From positions 4,602,001-4,666,000 of the forward strand of contig CP034537.1 of the NCBI GenBank assembly GCA_004000515.1: DNA of 64,000 nt, given 5' to 3'. How positions within the stretch are numbered: position 1 is the stretch's first letter; each line of letters opens with the position of its first letter. The position numbers were made by a program, and so were the translations under genes. This DNA comes from Pseudomonas poae (GTDB lineage: Bacteria > Pseudomonadota > Gammaproteobacteria > Pseudomonadales > Pseudomonadaceae). The notes under the pieces were generated by a model that ran no database searches, was not told the origin of the DNA, and saw only the letters and a program-made list of their open reading frames with translations. Of this stretch, positions 19,202 through 27,138 are shown in pieces.

Positions 19202-19728
19202 TCACAGGAAATCGACCTGTTCGGCGCGAACCCGCTTCACAAATGCGCCCGCCAACGTCGCGTTATGGTGCTCAATGATCGCCTTGGCCGGCAATGCCGG
19301 GGTATCCATGCAGGTATGGCCGTCTTCTGGCAGCACCACCGAAAACCCCCGTTCCACGGCTACCCGGCAAGTGGTGTCGATGCAGAATTGGTTTTCATCC
19401 CCACGATGACCAATTCATTGACCTGTGCGGCGTTCAGTTGCTGCTCAAGGTCGGTGCCCAGGAAGCAACTCGGGCGGGTCTTGTTGAACAGGTGATCGCG
19501 GGATTCGTCCACATCCAACGCAGGCCACAGCTGCCATAAAGGGCTGCCTTGCGCAATTGGCGAGCCTGCCGGGCCGGTATGGCGGGCGACGAAGATCGGG
19601 GCGTTGGCGCTGCGAGCGCGCTGAATAAGCTGATTGATAGTGTCCAACAAACGCTCGCGCGCGTAGGGCTTTTCCGGGCCATCGAACAGGCCAGCTTGCA
19701 TGTCGATGATCAGCAGGGCGTCAGCCAT
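19202..19728 (-). CDS. Isochorismatase-family cysteine hydrolase; frame-disrupted
   Basis: Cysteine hydrolase of the isochorismatase/nicotinamidase fold, 175 residues after correction. The start ATG 19728 follows AAGGAGCAACACC. The catalytic aspartate is in ALLIIDMQAGLF, and the catalytic cysteine is expected in the corrected sequence MKTQFCIDTTCR. A base is missing near 19390-19391, after which the raw frame ends at once; the remaining protein (VAVERGFSVVLPEDGHTCM) is read in the next frame to the stop at 19202. A terminator lies between it and the upstream TetR gene. The substrate is unknown. Confidence 0.85.
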
Positions 19729-19764
19729 GGTGTTGCTCCTTGTGATTGCCAGGTGGCGGAGCAA

Positions 19765-19798
19765 TAAAAAAGGCCCCGTCCATTGCTGGCGGGGCCTT
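19765..19798 (-). terminator. Rho-independent terminator downstream of the TetR/mini-ORF unit
   Basis: Read on the minus strand, AAGGCCCCG and its complement form a 9-bp stem around an 11-base loop and are followed by six T. It lies 20 bases after the mini-ORF stop and 37 bases before the cysteine hydrolase ATG, so it either ends the TetR transcript or acts as an attenuator. Confidence 0.85.
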
Positions 19799-19818
19799 GG
19801 GTTGAATCTGTCAGGTGT

Positions 19819-19905
19819 TTAGCTCAAGCACCCACAGCCACCGCGCGACCCGCCGGAAGCGGTCGTGGTGGTGGTACGGGTGAGGTGCATCTGAATAAGG
19901 TTCAT
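19819..19905 (-). CDS. Possible 28-residue Thr-rich mini-ORF (leader-peptide-like)
   Basis: A short open frame, seven bases after the TetR stop. It begins MNLIQMHLTR, continues with five threonines in a row (six of seven consecutive codons are Thr), then Gly/Ser-rich residues, and ends GGCGCLS. A terminator hairpin follows 20 bases after the stop. The Thr codons can pair with a GGTGG later in the ORF, and a GGCGGG within it can pair with the terminator's CCCGCC arm, which is the layout of an amino-acid attenuator. The ribosome-binding site is weak (CAGG). It could equally be a non-coding stretch or a small peptide gene. Confidence 0.3.
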   Translation of the reverse strand: MNLIQMHLTRTTTTTASGGSRGGCGCLS

Positions 19906-19912
19906 GGCCTGA

Positions 19913-20506
19913 TCATGCTGGGACAGGCGCGGGGCTGTCAACGGGGACCAGGGTATTTCGTACCGCTTCTAGGAATTCGTCTGACAAGGCATTGCCTCTT
20001 GTCGCACGTGCAAGGGTAACGGCGCCGACCATCATCGCGTACTTGGCCAGCATGGCCTGGCGGTCGTCATCCTGAAGCTGGGCAAACACCGCCAGCGACG
20101 CCTCGACGCCATCAATAAAGGCCTGTTGCAGCGCCGTATCGGCGGGTTCGTGGCACATGTCCGGGGCAAAGGCCGACACCGGGCAACCATCACCGGGGTT
20201 GTCACGATGCGCGGCGGACAAGTAGGGGCCCAACACGGCCTGGCGGGCGGCGGGTTGATCGTCGCTGCGGCTGATTTTCTCCTGCCAGCCCTGGTTCGCG
20301 TGCTCGAATGCCTGCTGGCAAGCCTCGGTCGCCAGCGCTTCCTTGGACGCGAAGTGGCCGTAGAACCCGCCGTGAGTCAGGCCGGCAGCCGCCATGACGT
20401 CGGACAGGCTGATGCCATGCAGGCCGCGCTCACGAAACAAATGGGTGGCGGCCTCGACGATGATTTCGCGGTTGAGTTCGGCTTGTTTGCGGGAGACGCG
20501 GGGCAT
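19913..20506 (-). CDS. TetR-family transcriptional regulator
   Basis: DNA-binding repressor of about 197 residues. Start chosen at ATG 20506 (MPRVSRKQAELNREIIVEAA); a GTG at 20536 is in frame. The helix-turn-helix is GLHGISLSDVMAAAGLTHGGFYGHFASKEALATEAC. The C-terminal domain has cysteines (GDGCPVSAFAPDMCHE) typical of the TetR_C_33-like/NemR-like proteins that face oxidative or electrophile signals. Its target is likely local. It reads toward the mini-ORF and cysteine hydrolase and away from the MFS operon's end. Confidence 0.9.
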   Translation of the reverse strand: MPRVSRKQAELNREIIVEAATHLFRERGLHGISLSDVMAAAGLTHGGFYGHFASKEALATEACQQAFEHANQGWQEKISRSDDQPAARQAVLGPYLSAAHRDNPGDGCPVSAFAPDMCHEPADTALQQAFIDGVEASLAVFAQLQDDDRQAMLAKYAMMVGAVTLARATRGNALSDEFLEAVRNTLVPVDSPAPVPA

Positions 20507-20651
20507 GACGGGGCACTCTGGGTTAACGGCGGGCACGGTTTGAAAACTACAGGATCAGTCGCGATCCTGAAATAGATTTTTAGGGGAATGTATTGCCGTG
20601 CCTGCCGCGATGGATCAAAGCGCCTAGTTCAAAAACACTGTGGATGAACCA

Positions 20652-21955
20652 TCATGCCTGCTGGGTGATGTGTGCTGAGGTATCGATGTGTTTCTCGGTT
20701 GCAGGCCGTGACACCAGCGCGGCGATGGCTGCCACCAACGCCAACCCACCGACAAAGTAGCCGACGGGCATCCATGCGGTACCGTCGCCCAGCAATAGGT
20801 AGCAGACGCTGGGGGAAAAACCGGCAACCATAAAGCTCAGTTGCGTGGCCAACCCCACGCCTGTGTAGCGCACTCGAATGCTGAACATTTCTGCATAGAA
20901 GGAAGGCCACAAGGCATTGGGCGCGCTGTAGACGACGCCTTTGAGCAACACGGTACTGAGCACGATCAGCCATATCTGGCCGGTGGTAATCGACCACAAG
21001 AACAGGAATACCCCTGCGCAACAGGCCAGCGCGCCGGTCGCGAAGATGCGCTGTTTACCAATTTTATCCGCGAGCAGGCCAAACAGCGGCTGGCAAATCA
21101 GTGCAACGACCTGGCTGGCGGCTATCGCCGACAGCATGGATGCGCGGTCAACCTGTTGATTGTTAGTGGCCCAGGACAATCCAAAGATAATTACGAGTGA
21201 CGAAACCGAGCAAATCAACGCGCAGCAGAATACCGCGATAAAGGCGCGCCACTCTTTGCTGAACATCTCGACGACGGGAATGTGCGTTGCTGCTTGCTTC
21301 TTGGCCAGGAACTCTGGGCTTTCATCGACGCCCCTGCGAATGATCCAGGTGATCGCGACCATCACCGCGCTGAGCAGGAAGGGAATACGCCACCCCACGA
21401 CAATAGTTGCTCTTCGGACAGCATCGACAAAGGGATAAACACCGAAGTGGCGAGGATCGAACCCATCGAGGCGCCGTTAATCAGCCAGCTGGTGTAGAAA
21501 GCCTTATTTTTCCCGGGAGCGTGTTCCATGGTCAGCAGGCTCGCGCCAACTTGTTCTCCACCGGCTGAAAGCCCTTGAAGAAGTCGGCATACAACCAACA
21601 ACGCCGGCGCCCAGGCACCGATGCTGGCATGCGTGGGTAACAGGCCGATGGTAAACGTCGCCAGGCCCATGAGCAGAAGCGTCATCATCAGCACTTGTTT
21701 GCGCCCTATGCGATCGCCCAAATGCCCGAACAGCAATGCGCCTATAGGCCGGGCGATGTAGCCGACGCCGAACGTGGCCAATGCTGCCAGCGTCCCGGCC
21801 ATGGGATCGTCTGACGGGAAAAATAATTTATTGAAGACAAGTGCGGCGGCTGAGCCGTAGATGAAAAAGTCGTAGTACTCGACGACGCTGCCGAGAAAAC
21901 TACCCAATGCGGCTTTGCGGGCCATGCGCCGGTTGTCGGGTTGATGCGTGTTCAT
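20652..21955 (-). CDS. MHS-family MFS transporter (shikimate/organic-acid type); frame-disrupted
   Basis: Inner-membrane proton symporter of the metabolite:H+ symporter family, 434 residues after correction, 12 predicted membrane segments. The family opening is RKAALGSFLGSVVEYYDFFIYG, then GVGYIARPIGALLFGHLGDRIGRK and RLLQGLSAGGEQVGAS. The frame breaks at the C run 21393-21396 (minus-strand G run); adding one base restores LSWGWRIPFLLS. Start ATG 21955 follows AAAAGG. It is last in an operon with an SDR and a sugar-isomerase-like gene, so it probably imports their substrate. Confidence 0.88.
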
Positions 21956-22000
21956 AGGCAACCTTTTATTGTGATTGTGATGGTTGAACAGGTGATACGG

Positions 22001-22780
22001 TCAGCGATTTCCGAAGGGCGCCAATTGGCTACCGCCGCAGACATGGATGACTTCTGCGGTGATAAAGGCGGCATCGGTGGACGCCAGGAAGGACGTCGTG
22101 TTGGCGATGTCTTCAGGCGTGGTCAGGCGTTTTAGGGGGGTCACGCTGATCGACGTTTCAGCCATGAGTTCGAAGCTGGCCGCGTCGCGACCGTCCAGAG
22201 TGAAGGCCGAGGGCAGCAGACCTGGGGCGATTGCATTGACCGTTACGTTATGAGGCGCAAGTTCTCTGGCCATGGAGCGTGTCAGACCTACCAAGCCAGC
22301 CTTGCAAGCGACGTAGGCGGGCGGGCCTCCGGCGACCCAGCACCGCGACACCATATTGATGACCCTGCCACAGGACTGTGCCTTCCAATAAGGGGCAACC
22401 TTTTGGCATAACAATGCGGGGCCCCGCAGGTTGACGGCCATCATGTGATCCCAATGTTCGGCGTCGAAGTCGTAAATCGAACCTCGGTGATTGACGGCGG
22501 CATTGTTGACCACCACATCGATACGTCCGAAGGCATTCCCGGCTTCATTCACCATGGCAACGATGGAGCCTTCATCGCCGAGATCAGCCTGAATCGCGAT
22601 TGCGCGTTGATCCGGCTCGAGCTCCAGGGTTTGCACCAGGGCGAGCGCTGCTTGTCTATTCAGGTCGACGGCGACGATGTCCAGGCCGTCCTTGCACAAG
22701 CGTTTGCAGATGGCGCGACCTAACTCGCCGGCCGCTCCGGTAACCAGCGCAACCCGGCGGTTGGAGTGAGTGGCATTCAT
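22001..22780 (-). CDS. Short-chain dehydrogenase/reductase
   Basis: NAD(P)-dependent SDR of about 259 residues: cofactor motif TGAAGELGRAI, NNAA, Ser in INMVSR and Tyr/Lys in YVACK. The start ATG 22780 overlaps the stop of the upstream isomerase-like gene (ATGA), confirming start and coupling. The C-terminus has VIHVCGGSQLAPFG instead of the usual VDGG. It sits in the isomerase-SDR-MFS operon and likely acts on the same imported polyol or hydroxy acid; the substrate is unknown. Confidence 0.9.
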   Translation of the reverse strand: MNATHSNRRVALVTGAAGELGRAICKRLCKDGLDIVAVDLNRQAALALVQTLELEPDQRAIAIQADLGDEGSIVAMVNEAGNAFGRIDVVVNNAAVNHRGSIYDFDAEHWDHMMAVNLRGPALLCQKVAPYWKAQSCGRVINMVSRCWVAGGPPAYVACKAGLVGLTRSMARELAPHNVTVNAIAPGLLPSAFTLDGRDAASFELMAETSISVTPLKRLTTPEDIANTTSFLASTDAAFITAEVIHVCGGSQLAPFGNR

Positions 22781-23670
22781 TTGTATTGAGCCTCTTTTGT
22801 ACAAGAAAGGTCTCGCTCTATGTCGAGACCCATGTAGCGCCGAACGAGGGCGCGGTTGCGGGAAAGTTTTTGCAGATCGCTATAAGCGCTAGAGAAGTCC
22901 TCGATCGACACCCAGTCAGTGAAGCCACTGGCGCGTAGCGTCGACAGCATCGATTGCAGGGGCAGTACGCCTTCGTCCGGTGGGCACCACTCCCACTTCC
23001 AGCCTTGTCCCGGGCCCAACGCGCTATAGGCGACATTCTTGACCTGGACGTGAGCCAGATGCGCGCCCATCAGGTCCAGTGACATTTGCACGTCTTCGCG
23101 ACCTTCGATGGCGAGGTTGCCCATGTCATAAATGATGCCGAGCCATTCATGGGGATAGTGCTCGGCAACGCGCATTGCCAACGCCGGGCTGGAGCAAATG
23201 GTGCGCTGATGCACCTCCAGTGCCAGCTGAACCCCCTGCGCTTGGGCACGAGGGATAGCCTCATCGAGGAACCGACGCATCCGCGCATAGGCTTGGGGGT
23301 AGCGTTCATTCTCGTAGCTGGGTGCCCATAGTCTCAGGCGTGCGTTATTGGCGAGGACTGCCAGGTCTATCAGGCGATAGGTTTGCTCCAGGTCGCCAAC
23401 GGCGAGGTAGGGGCTGAGACCGAACACCTCCAACCCCAGTGACTGGCAATGCTGCTGAATTCGCGTAATGGCTGCAGCAGTTGGTGCGATGGTGCAGCGA
23501 TTGTTGCTGCGGGCGTTCCACGGATGCGTCGGATCGAGCTCTCTGGTTTCAGCGACCCGCCATTCAACCCCTTGGTAACCCAAACGGGCCAATTCATCGG
23601 CGAGCGCCTCCGGGCTGAGGCTGGGCAACGATGCGCTGGAGGCACCAAGTCGTGGCGTGGGGTGGGTCAT
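22777..23670 (-). CDS. Sugar phosphate isomerase/epimerase-like TIM-barrel protein
   Basis: AP-endonuclease-2-type TIM barrel, 297 residues. It contains a metal-site pattern of acids and histidines: LEVHQRTIC (Glu, His), IIYDMGNLAIEG (Asp), LAHVQVKNVAYS (His, Lys) and WVSIEDFS (Glu). The family includes inosose dehydratase, hydroxypyruvate isomerase and 3-dehydroshikimate dehydratase; I cannot choose among them. It is the first gene of the operon and is divergent from the LysR gene 130 bases away. Confidence 0.82.
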   Translation of the reverse strand: MTHPTPRLGASSASLPSLSPEALADELARLGYQGVEWRVAETRELDPTHPWNARSNNRCTIAPTAAAITRIQQHCQSLGLEVFGLSPYLAVGDLEQTYRLIDLAVLANNARLRLWAPSYENERYPQAYARMRRFLDEAIPRAQAQGVQLALEVHQRTICSSPALAMRVAEHYPHEWLGIIYDMGNLAIEGREDVQMSLDLMGAHLAHVQVKNVAYSALGPGQGWKWEWCPPDEGVLPLQSMLSTLRASGFTDWVSIEDFSSAYSDLQKLSRNRALVRRYMGLDIERDLSCTKEAQYK

Positions 23671-23718
23671 GAGGCGTGTACTCGACTTATTGGTTTTGTG
23701 TGTCGAGGTTCATGCTAG

Positions 23719-23736
23719 ATCAAACTTTTAGTTGAT
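23719..23736. promoter_or_regulatory. Candidate LysR-type operator
   Basis: ATCAAAC-N4-AGTTGAT is an interrupted near-palindrome in the AT-rich divergent region between the isomerase-like gene and the LysR gene. Position and symmetry fit an autoregulatory LysR box. Confidence 0.4.
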
Positions 23737-23800
23737 TAAATTGATAAATAATCCGCTGTTTATTAACCTGTGGGTTGACTAAGAAAGGTGAAAATTACGC

Positions 23801-24702
23801 GTGAGCCAAACTCCGATCAATCTCCGTCACCTGCGTGTATTCACCGCTGTGGTCAGCTCTGGCAGCTTGGTCACGGCGTCAAAGCTGCTGCACATCACGC
23901 TGTCCGCCGTGTCCAAAAGTCTCAAGGAGTTGGAGCTTGAACTGGATGTGCAGCTCTTGATTCGCGGACGTAAAGGCACGCGTCTGACCCAGGCAGGCGA
24001 AGCGTTTCACAAGCATGCGGCGCAGACGCTCGCAAGCTTCAACCAGGCGATGGATCCGACTCAAACAGCCACTCAAACGCCGCAGTTACTCCGGGTGGGC
24101 GCGTTGCCCACAGCTGCCGGTTTTATGCTTGCACCGGTGGTTGCGCAGATGCGCGAGCGCCATCCCCAGGTACGCGTTCAGGTTCTGTCGGGCGTCTACG
24201 ATTTTCTGGTGGGCAAATTGCGTACCCGCGACATTGATTTGATCGTGGGTCGCTTGATCGGAAGGGACATGCTTGGGGTGGCATTTGAAGCCCTCTACGA
24301 AGAGGATCTGTTGCTGGTGGTACGTGCGGATCACCCTTTGGCGCGGCGTGAACATTTGATGCTGGACGATTTATTACCCTATGTGCTTCTGGCCTCTCCA
24401 CAAGGCACGCTGGTGCGCATCAGTGTGGACAATTTTTGCTTTCCAATGGCGCCGCTGCCGGGTTCCAGATACTGGAATCGTTGAGCGAGACATTCTCCCG
24501 TGTCTATGTGCATGACCATGACGCTGTCTGGTTTGTACAGCGGGGTGTTGTTGATCTGGACTTGCGTCTGGGTATCGTGCGGGCGCTCCCTTTCGCCAGT
24601 CCGTTGTTGCGCGCGCCTGTCGGGCTGACGACCCCAACGGATCGTCAGCTCTCGGAAGCGGCTGAACACTTCATCCAGTTGCTGCGTGAATGGCGTGCGT
24701 GA
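23801..24702 (+). CDS. LysR-family transcriptional regulator; frame-disrupted
   Basis: 300-residue regulator after correction. The N-terminal helix-turn-helix is LRVFTAVVSSGSLVTASKLLHITLSAVSKSLKELE, followed by the effector domain with LRVGALPTAAGFMLAPVVAQ. A T is missing from the run 24433-24437; restoring it reads VDNFLLSNGAAAGFQILES and continues to REWRA. It starts with GTG. It is divergent from the isomerase/SDR/MFS operon, its likely target, and convergent with the dioxygenase gene, ending 12 bases from it. Confidence 0.88.
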
Positions 24703-24714
24703 CGTGTCCTGGGC

Positions 24715-25883
24715 CTATCGCTGCAAACGCTGACGCTCCAACACCAAAATACGCGACAACAGCTCATCCCTATCCACATAGCAGCCCTGCAGATGCCGCA
24801 CGCCTGAAGTCGGGTCGAAAGCATCGCGGGCGTGCAGGCTGCGGCGGTTGTCGAAGCACCACAGCTCGCCTTCATTCAAGCGCCGGCGAAACTGAAAGCG
24901 CGGTTCGCGGCTCAGTTCGATAAAGCGTCGATAGGCATGGTAGAGCGCGGGCATCAACTGTGGTGCGGTGGTGAATGGGCCGCGTAGAAAGTTCGCCATA
25001 CGGACTTCGGCTATTTCCCCGCGTGCGTCCAGCGCAATGATCGGTGCCAGGCAGCGGTAGTCGCTGTTGCGGTCCTTGTTGCGAAATTCCACCGGGATTT
25101 CGCACAGGTGGCGGAACGCTGCCGGGTCTTCTTCCTGCAGTGCCCTGGCCACGCTGAAACCATCGACAAACAAGCTGTCGCCGCCGCTGGCCTGGTTGAT
25201 CAGGCAGTGCAGAAATTGCAGCCCGGGCTGTAACTCACGGGTTGGCAGGTCGGTGTGCAAGGGCAGGTTGAACGGGGTGTAGGCGTTGCTGTCGGCATCC
25301 GCCTTGGGCTTGACGTTGAACAACACGCCAAAATTGCTTTCGCGGATAAACGAAATACGTTTGGCCAGCGCAATCAGCGACTCGGGGTCGGTGGGCACGT
25401 TACGTACCTGGGTCAGGCCGATGTCGCGAAGGGCCAGCAACCATTGCAGCAATATCTCGGGCTCCTCCATCACGGCCTGGTAGTCGAACACCGGCAGGTC
25501 GAGGTCATGGTGCCAATAGTGTTTTTGCCCACGGCGCTCGAGCTGTTCCTGGCGCGACGCATCGTCATAGGCGTGGGCGCGCAGCCAGCCGGGTTCAAAA
25601 CGGCTGCGGTGGCCGTCTTCCCAGTTGATCAGCAGCAGGCCCTCGGGGTCGATTTCGGCGCTGTGGGGCGCAGGTTTTCCGGTACGTCGGCAATTTCGAA
25701 GACTTGCTCTCGAGTCACGCCATACACGCACTCCGAGCACGGGCAGTTGTCCCGCAGCCACAGGTAGTGAAAGGGGCTCAGGCGCTGGTCCGCCCATTTG
25801 ACCTGCACCCGGTCTTCCAGGCACTCAACCGTCTCCAGCGAGCTGATCAGGGGGTACACGCGATAATCGGCAATCGAACTCAT
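24715..25883 (-). CDS. Gamma-butyrobetaine dioxygenase; frame-disrupted
   Basis: Iron/2-oxoglutarate oxygenase that hydroxylates gamma-butyrobetaine to L-carnitine. Start ATG 25883 follows GAGGAGATAGCC. The N-terminal GBBH domain (DUF971 type) has the zinc cluster DNCPCSEC; the TauD-type core has the iron site HTD (NLPLHTDLPTRE) and the distal His/Arg RSLHARDAFDPTSGVRHLQG. A C missing from the run 25665-25668 (minus sense) joins ENLRP to HSAEIDPEG, giving 389 residues, close to the Pseudomonas AK-1 enzyme. It lies 52 bases after a betaine/carnitine-type binding protein gene. Trimethyllysine dioxygenase is the nearest alternative. Confidence 0.85.
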
Positions 25884-25935
25884 GGCTATCTCCTCAACAA
25901 TGAAGTGCGGTGCAGCGGGGCGTTCGATTGAGGTC

Positions 25936-26853
25936 TCAGGGCGTGTAGGGTTCGCCGTTGTAGGTGGTGACACCGGCCGTCCAGCGCTGGTGATCGTCGG
26001 GGTGGTTTTTCAGCCACTCGCGGGCCATGTCCTGGGGCTTTTGCCCTGCCAGGATCGACACCATCATTGCGCTTTCGCTGGCGGTGGTGAAGGTCAGTTG
26101 ATCCAGCAAGCGCTGGACGTTGGGGCAGCGCGGGCCGAACGCCGGCGTGGTGACGGTCCACACCTGGGCCGCGCCTTCCTGTGGGCCGAGGGTGTCGTTG
26201 CTGCCGGTGAGGTATTGAATGTCGAAGTTCACATTCATCGGGTGCGGCGCCCAGCCGAAGAACACGATTGGGGTCTTGCGGTTCACCGCGCGTTGCAACT
26301 CGGCAAGCATGCCGGCCTCGCTGGATTCAACGATGCGAAAGCCCTTCAAACCGAATTGATCGGTGTCGATCAAGGCCTGCAATTGCTGGTTGGTCGCCGA
26401 GCCGGCCTCGATACCGTAGATCTTGCCGCCCAGGGCATCCTTGAAGCGGGCGATGTCGGCGAACGTTTTCAGGCCCTGGTCAAACAGATATTGCGGTACG
26501 GCCAGGGTGGCGTTTGCATGGGTCAGGTTGGGCGCGGCGGAGACGGTGATCTGCTGGTTGTCTTTCAGGGATTGGATTTCGGCGTTCATCAACGGGTCCC
26601 AATAGCCAAGGAACACGTCGAGTTTCTTGTCCTTGAGACCGGTGAGGATGATGCTTTCCGAGGCGAAGGTTTGCTTCACGTCGTAGCCCATTTTGCTCAG
26701 CAATTGCTTGGCGATGGCACTGGTGGCCATCACATCCGTCCAGTTGGCAACGCCCATTCTGATCTGTTTGCAGGCGCTGTCCGGCGCTGCAAGCAGTGAG
26801 CCGGAACACAACATCAAGGTAAACACACTCAGGTAGCGGGGCACGGTGCGCAT
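25936..26853 (-). CDS. Betaine/carnitine-type ABC substrate-binding protein (OpuAC family), orphan
   Basis: Periplasmic binding protein, 305 residues, with signal peptide (MRTVPRYLSVFTLMLCSGSLLAA) and the OpuAC fold: MGVANWTDVMATSAIAKQLLSKMGY, FLGYWDPLM, FFGWAPHPMN. The tryptophans in these motifs are the usual quaternary-ammonium cage. The start follows GGAGGAATGAACA. No permease or ATPase gene adjoins it. In P. aeruginosa, orphan binding proteins (CaiX for carnitine, BetX for betaine) work with a shared CbcWV core; that is the likely mode here. It is co-transcribed with the gamma-butyrobetaine dioxygenase and divergent from the Rieske oxygenase. Confidence 0.87.
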   Translation of the reverse strand: MRTVPRYLSVFTLMLCSGSLLAAPDSACKQIRMGVANWTDVMATSAIAKQLLSKMGYDVKQTFASESIILTGLKDKKLDVFLGYWDPLMNAEIQSLKDNQQITVSAAPNLTHANATLAVPQYLFDQGLKTFADIARFKDALGGKIYGIEAGSATNQQLQALIDTDQFGLKGFRIVESSEAGMLAELQRAVNRKTPIVFFGWAPHPMNVNFDIQYLTGSNDTLGPQEGAAQVWTVTTPAFGPRCPNVQRLLDQLTFTTASESAMMVSILAGQKPQDMAREWLKNHPDDHQRWTAGVTTYNGEPYTP

Positions 26854-26985
26854 TGTTCATTCCTCCAGGCTTGATTGGGCAGATGCTTGTTAACGGTTAT
26901 CCGGAGCTTTGTTTTTATTGTCAGCAACACGTAATAGGGCAAGACACTGCGCATAGCTGCGAGTTGAGGCGAACATAATCCCTAC

Positions 26986-26999
26986 TGAAATAGATTTCA
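26986..26999. promoter_or_regulatory. Operator-like palindrome, copy 1
   Basis: Perfect palindrome TGAAAT-AG-ATTTCA in the divergent region between the binding-protein and Rieske genes. The same form recurs at 27010 and, degenerate, twice before the aldehyde dehydrogenase gene. It is probably the site of a regulator encoded in this island. Confidence 0.6.
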
Positions 27000-27009
27000 A
27001 TAACGCTAG

Positions 27010-27023
27010 TGAAATAATTTTCA
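27010..27023. promoter_or_regulatory. Operator-like palindrome, copy 2
   Basis: TGAAAT-AA-TTTTCA, one mismatch from a perfect palindrome, centred 24 bases (about two helical turns) from copy 1, so two dimers would sit on nearly the same DNA face. An outer repeat (CCTACTGAAA .. TTTTCAGTAGG) ties the two copies into a larger inverted repeat. Confidence 0.58.
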
Positions 27024-27075
27024 GTAGGTGCGTGGATCCCAGCCATTGCTTTTCTCGCAGGTTTCCGAGATTATT

Positions 27076-27114
27076 TTGTTAACCAAAGGTTTATCGTAAA
27101 CCAACAGTTAACAA
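27076..27114. promoter_or_regulatory. 39-bp interrupted palindrome just upstream of the Rieske gene
   Basis: Two nested inverted repeats share the exact centre at 27095: TTGTTAAC/GTTAACAA (outer, 8 bp) and GGTTTA/TAAACC (inner, 6 bp, 3-base centre). It ends 24 bases before the GTG start of the oxygenase, so it is either an operator at or downstream of the promoter or a hairpin in the 5' leader. Confidence 0.55.
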
Positions 27115-27138
27115 TAATAACCCAAGAGACCGCCGATC

